From: Rhodospirillales bacterium
GTDB lineage: Bacteria; Pseudomonadota; Alphaproteobacteria; Acetobacterales; Acetobacteraceae
DNA: 8,658 nucleotides
Reading direction: 5' to 3'
NCBI GenBank assembly: GCA_903644035.1
Contig: CAHJXG010000383.1
Location: forward strand, 1-8,658
In this document: one piece after another, positions 7,201 through 8,658 of the stretch
Layout of the letters: each line of letters opens with the position of its first letter
How positions within the stretch are numbered: the stretch's first letter is position 1
The notes under the pieces: model-generated
Told to the model about the DNA's origin: nothing
What the model saw: the letters and a program-made list of their open reading frames with translations, nothing else
Databases searched by the model: none
Position numbers and translations under genes: made by a program

Positions 7201-7675
7201 CGATGATGCCGCCGCGGGTCGCGTACTCGCCCGGCTCCATCACCGTACCGGCCCGGCCGTAGCCGTTGGCCTCCAGGAACCTGAGCACCGCGTCCGGGTC
7301 CACGGTGCCGCCGGCGCGCAGCACGAGGCTGACCCCCTCGAACGCCGGGCGGGGCGGCACGCGCTGCACCAGGGCGTTGACGGTGGTGAGCACGAGGCGC
7401 GGCCGGGTCGCCGGCTCCAGCAGCCGCGCCAGGGTGGCGATGCGCTCGGAGACGATCTCGGGGTTGGGCGAAACGCGGTCGTAGGGCAGGCAGTCCCAGG
7501 CGGGAAATCGCAGCACCTCGACATCGGGCGCGAAAAACGCGAGCGCCTCCGCAAGGCGGGCCATGCGGCTGTCGTCGCGGGCGGCGTGCAGGACGGCTCC
7601 CTTGTGCTCGGCCCGGCGCCGGGCGAGCAGCAGGGCGTCGAAGCCCTCGGGCGCGCCGTGGATGGTGGCGGTCAT
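4235..7675 (-). CDS. mfd: Transcription-repair coupling factor Mfd, 1146 aa
   Basis: Mfd is a cytoplasmic ATP-driven DNA translocase that pushes stalled RNA polymerase off damaged template and recruits UvrA for nucleotide excision repair. Domain order is complete. The UvrB-homology region has SPNPEIVSERIATLARL and ATRGGIIDIYPAGE. The RNA-polymerase-interacting CarD-like domain starts near residue 470 (GDLVVHQEYGIGRYDGL). The RecG-like motor has Walker A GDVGFGKTE with K628, the DEEQ box at 723-726, LTATPIPRTL, and motif VI QLRGRVGR ending at R899. A C-terminal TRCF domain follows and ends in an Ala/Gln tail. Length matches the family (E. coli 1148). The ATG at 7675 overlaps the sdhE stop as ATGA; a start at 7738 would add 21 non-homologous residues inside sdhE. 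No frameshift or missing motif is seen. Confidence 0.98.
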   Translation of the reverse strand: MTATIHGAPEGFDALLLARRRAEHKGAVLHAARDDSRMARLAEALAFFAPDVEVLRFPAWDCLPYDRVSPNPEIVSERIATLARLLEPATRPRLVLTTVNALVQRVPPRPAFEGVSLVLRAGGTVDPDAVLRFLEANGYGRAGTVMEPGEYATRGGIIDIYPAGEPDPVRIDLFGDTIESLRRFDPSTQRSTTKMQALVLRPVSEVPLDAGSVSRFRESWRELFGPKAAEDPLYQAISDGRRYPGMEHWLPLFHGGMDTLLDYLPDASVSLDNQSEEVLEARLEMIADHAQARQAVPRDGEVPYRPLPPDRLYLDRAGWDAMLAGGPVMVFSPYGRADGAEGIDAGGRPGTVFTKAGAATGENVFRQLREQAAAWAKQGRRTAVAAWTRGSRERLTHLLRENGLKAEPADNWRDAQALPIDATAVVTLGLERGFVAGPVSVVSEQDLLGERISRPPRRRKRADQFIAEATEIAEGDLVVHQEYGIGRYDGLETLRVGPAPHDCLRLIYDGSEKLYLPVENIELLSRFGSEGGGVALDRLGGAGWQTRKARMKQRIRDMAGELIRTAAARRVREAVSLAPAEGSWDEFCARFPFAETEDQARAISDVLEDMAAGRPMDRLICGDVGFGKTEVALRAAFVAAMSGAQVAVVVPTTLLARQHHRTFTARFAGLPVRIGQLSRMVTAKEAAETKRGLKDGSVNIVVGTHALLAKGIEFADLELLIVDEEQHFGVSHKEKLKQLKADVHVLTLTATPIPRTLQLALTGVREMSLIATPPVDRLAVRTFISPFDSVVVREAVQRERFRGGQVFCVVPRIEDMARMADRLREIVPEARTIEAHGRLAPTELERVMTEFGDGKYDILLSTNIVESGLDMPAVNTLIIHRADMFGLGQLYQLRGRVGRGKQRGYAYLTWPQNHRLSAAAEKRLDVMQTLDNLGAGFTLASHDLDIRGAGNLLGDEQSGHIREVGIELYQQMLEDAVAEMRAERGRKRTEDRDWTPNIQLGLPVLIPEDYVRDLPVRLGLYRRIGALPSDAETQAMAAELVDRFGPLPPEVDNLLQVVTLKRLCREAGVEKVEAGPKGMVIGFRGNAFRNPAGLIAWLNTRKGTIRLRPDHKLSVVKEMGVAERMSLGRDVLANLNRIAAQAAQAA

Positions 7676-7977
7676 CGGGGCTGGCCCTCGCCGTCCTCGG
7701 CCGCCCGGCGGATCGCGCGCAGCATGGGGGTGTCGCACTCGGCCGGGATCGGCTGCCGCCCGGTCAGCCAGTCCGCCAGCATGGCGTCGGGCAGCTCCAT
7801 CACTTCCTCCAGCGCGTCGAGGTCGGCCTCGGTGAACGCCGCGATCCGGGCGCGGACGTAGCCGCCGATCAGGATGTCGTTCTCATAGGTGCCGCGGTGG
7901 GTGGCGCGGAACAGGATCCGGCGGCGCCGATGCTCGCTCGCGAGGTGCGGGGGCGGGTCGATGTCGGTCTGCTGCAC
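7672..7977 (-). CDS. sdhE: FAD assembly factor SdhE (succinate dehydrogenase flavinylation), 101 aa
   Basis: A small soluble protein of the SdhE/Sdh5/YgfY (DUF339) family, which helps attach FAD covalently to the flavoprotein subunit SdhA of succinate dehydrogenase. The diagnostic motif RGxxE is present as R28-G-T-Y-E32, inside RRRRILFRATHRGTYEND. LDALEEVMELPDAMLADWLTG, containing the conserved D-W-x-x-G, covers the helical second half. Length is close to the usual 85-100 aa. The GTG at 7977 has GGGGA about 7 bases upstream, and no ATG upstream of the conserved core competes with it. The stop overlaps the mfd ATG by four bases, so the two are probably co-transcribed and translationally coupled. 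This order, with recG divergent, recurs in alphaproteobacteria as far as I know. No sdh structural genes are in the window. Confidence 0.95.
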   Translation of the reverse strand: MQQTDIDPPPHLASEHRRRRILFRATHRGTYENDILIGGYVRARIAAFTEADLDALEEVMELPDAMLADWLTGRQPIPAECDTPMLRAIRRAAEDGEGQPR

Positions 7978-8038
7978 TCTTGGGTCCCCGGCGGTGGGCT
8001 GTCATATAGCGGCGACCTCCCATAAAGTCAGCCTGCCC
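7978..8038. promoter_or_regulatory. Divergent sdhE-mfd / recG promoter region
   Basis: The 61-bp gap must serve both directions unless transcripts begin inside genes. A plus-strand candidate has CTGTCA (7999-8004) and CATAAA (8021-8026) with a 16-bp spacer, four of six matches each. A minus-strand candidate has CTGACT (8031-8026) and TATATG (8008-8003) with a 17-bp spacer, also four of six each. Each -35 overlaps the other promoter's -10, so RNA polymerase could occupy only one at a time. GGCTG (7997-8001) and CAGCC (8029-8033) form a dyad centred at 8015. A recG transcript from this site would have a leader of only a few bases, which fits the lack of a clear Shine-Dalgarno. Hexamer matches are modest and transcript starts are inferred. 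Confidence 0.4.
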
Positions 8039-8658
8039 GTGTCGCCAACCCACTCAGTCCCCAAAATCGCCGCGGATGATCCGCTTCTGCCGCTGCTCGC
8101 CCCCGTGACCGGGCTGCGCGGCGTCGGCCCGGCGCTGGCCAAGCTGATCGAGCGCGTCGCCGGCGGCGGCCGGGTGCTGGACCTGCTGTTCCACATGCCG
8201 GAGTCCTACCTGGACCGCCGCGCCCGCCCGACGATCCGGACGGCGCAGCCCGGACAGGTCGCGACGCTCGCGGTCGAGGTCGTGCGGCAGGACGCGCCGG
8301 AGACCGCGCGGCAGCCCTGGCGGGTCACCTGCACCGACGGCACCGGCTTCATGGAGCTGGTCTATTTCGGCCGCCCGCCGCCCCGCCCGCTGCTGCCCGG
8401 CGCAAAGCTCGTGGTGTCCGGCAAGCTGGAGGGCTTCGGCGACCGCCTGACCATGCCGAAGCCGGACCACGTCGTGCCCGCCGCCCATGCCAGCCTGCTG
8501 CCCGGCATCGAGCCGGTCTGGCCGCTGACCGCCGGGCTGTTCCCGGGCCAGCTCCGCAGCGCGATGTGCCACGCGCTGGAGCAGGTGCCGGAGCTTGACG
8601 AGTGGCACGACCCGGCCCTGCTGCGCCGCGAGGGCTGGCCGGGGTTCCGCGACGCGCT
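8039..8658 (+). CDS. recG: ATP-dependent DNA helicase RecG, N-terminal part (runs off the right edge)
   Basis: RecG binds branched DNA such as stalled forks and Holliday junctions and drives fork regression and branch migration. About 206 residues are visible, close to 30% of a usual 690-700 aa protein, and all belong to the N-terminal wedge region. Marks are LLAPVTGLRGVGPALAKLI, then DLLFHMPESYLDRR, the OB-fold strands VATLAVEVV and WRVTCTDGTGFMELVYFG, and the turn LLPGAKLVVSGKLEGFGDRLTMPKPDHV. The helicase motifs lie beyond the window. I chose the GTG at 8039 because it gives the N-terminus MSPTHSVPKIAADDPLLPLLAP, as in related proteins; GTG 7994 is a less likely upstream start and GTG 8105 would cut into the conserved start. 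There is no clear Shine-Dalgarno. It is divergent from sdhE-mfd. Confidence 0.93.
   Translation, partial: MSPTHSVPKIAADDPLLPLLAPVTGLRGVGPALAKLIERVAGGGRVLDLLFHMPESYLDRRARPTIRTAQPGQVATLAVEVVRQDAPETARQPWRVTCTDGTGFMELVYFGRPPPRPLLPGAKLVVSGKLEGFGDRLTMPKPDHVVPAAHASLLPGIEPVWPLTAGLFPGQLRSAMCHALEQVPELDEWHDPALLRREGWPGFRDA

Noticed and set aside
7676..7738. Earlier mfd start giving 21 more residues
   Set aside because: The added residues are an off-frame reading of sdhE with no Mfd similarity, and the ATGA overlap at 7675-7672 is a better start.

Overview
The window is very GC-rich and densely coding, with G/C-biased third positions and frequent GTG starts. It looks like the chromosome of an alphaproteobacterium, most likely order Rhodospirillales and perhaps Acetobacteraceae. 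That placement rests on overall style, on the mfd-sdhE unit divergent from recG, and on remembered resemblance of the proteins; it has not been searched.

Layout from left to right. Positions 1-615 hold two small lipoprotein genes on the minus strand. A complete 175-aa gene is joined by a GTGA stop/start overlap to a second gene that runs off the left edge and may be its tandem paralogue. Positions 616-733 are a gap dominated by a 20-bp imperfect inverted repeat. Positions 734-1669 (minus) encode a protein with an N-terminal GAF domain, a Pro/Ser/Ala linker and a C-terminal PDZ domain, which is an uncommon combination with no recognised output domain. Positions 1670-1918 are a divergent intergenic region with a repeated AATCYCACCGTGA box and a possible 12-codon leader reading frame. 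Positions 1919-2587 (plus) encode a DsbA-family thioredoxin-fold oxidoreductase of the FrnE type. Positions 2689-4218 (plus) encode a 509-aa exported protein of unknown function.

The right half is a genome-maintenance block. mfd (transcription-repair coupling factor, minus, 4235-7675) lies downstream of sdhE (succinate dehydrogenase flavinylation factor, minus, 7672-7977), and the two share an ATGA overlap. recG (plus, from 8039, cut by the right edge) is transcribed divergently from a 61-bp gap, where weak promoters for the two directions appear to overlap. Mfd removes stalled RNA polymerase and recruits excision repair, while RecG remodels stalled forks and branched DNA. SdhE belongs to respiration, so its coupling to mfd looks like conserved gene order rather than shared pathway.

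I found no mobile element, CRISPR array, tRNA or rRNA. The right half is ordinary core genome. The less usual material lies in the left 2 kb: the GAF-PDZ protein, the intergenic palindrome, the repeated operator-like box and the lipoprotein pair. I do not see a clear new multi-gene system.
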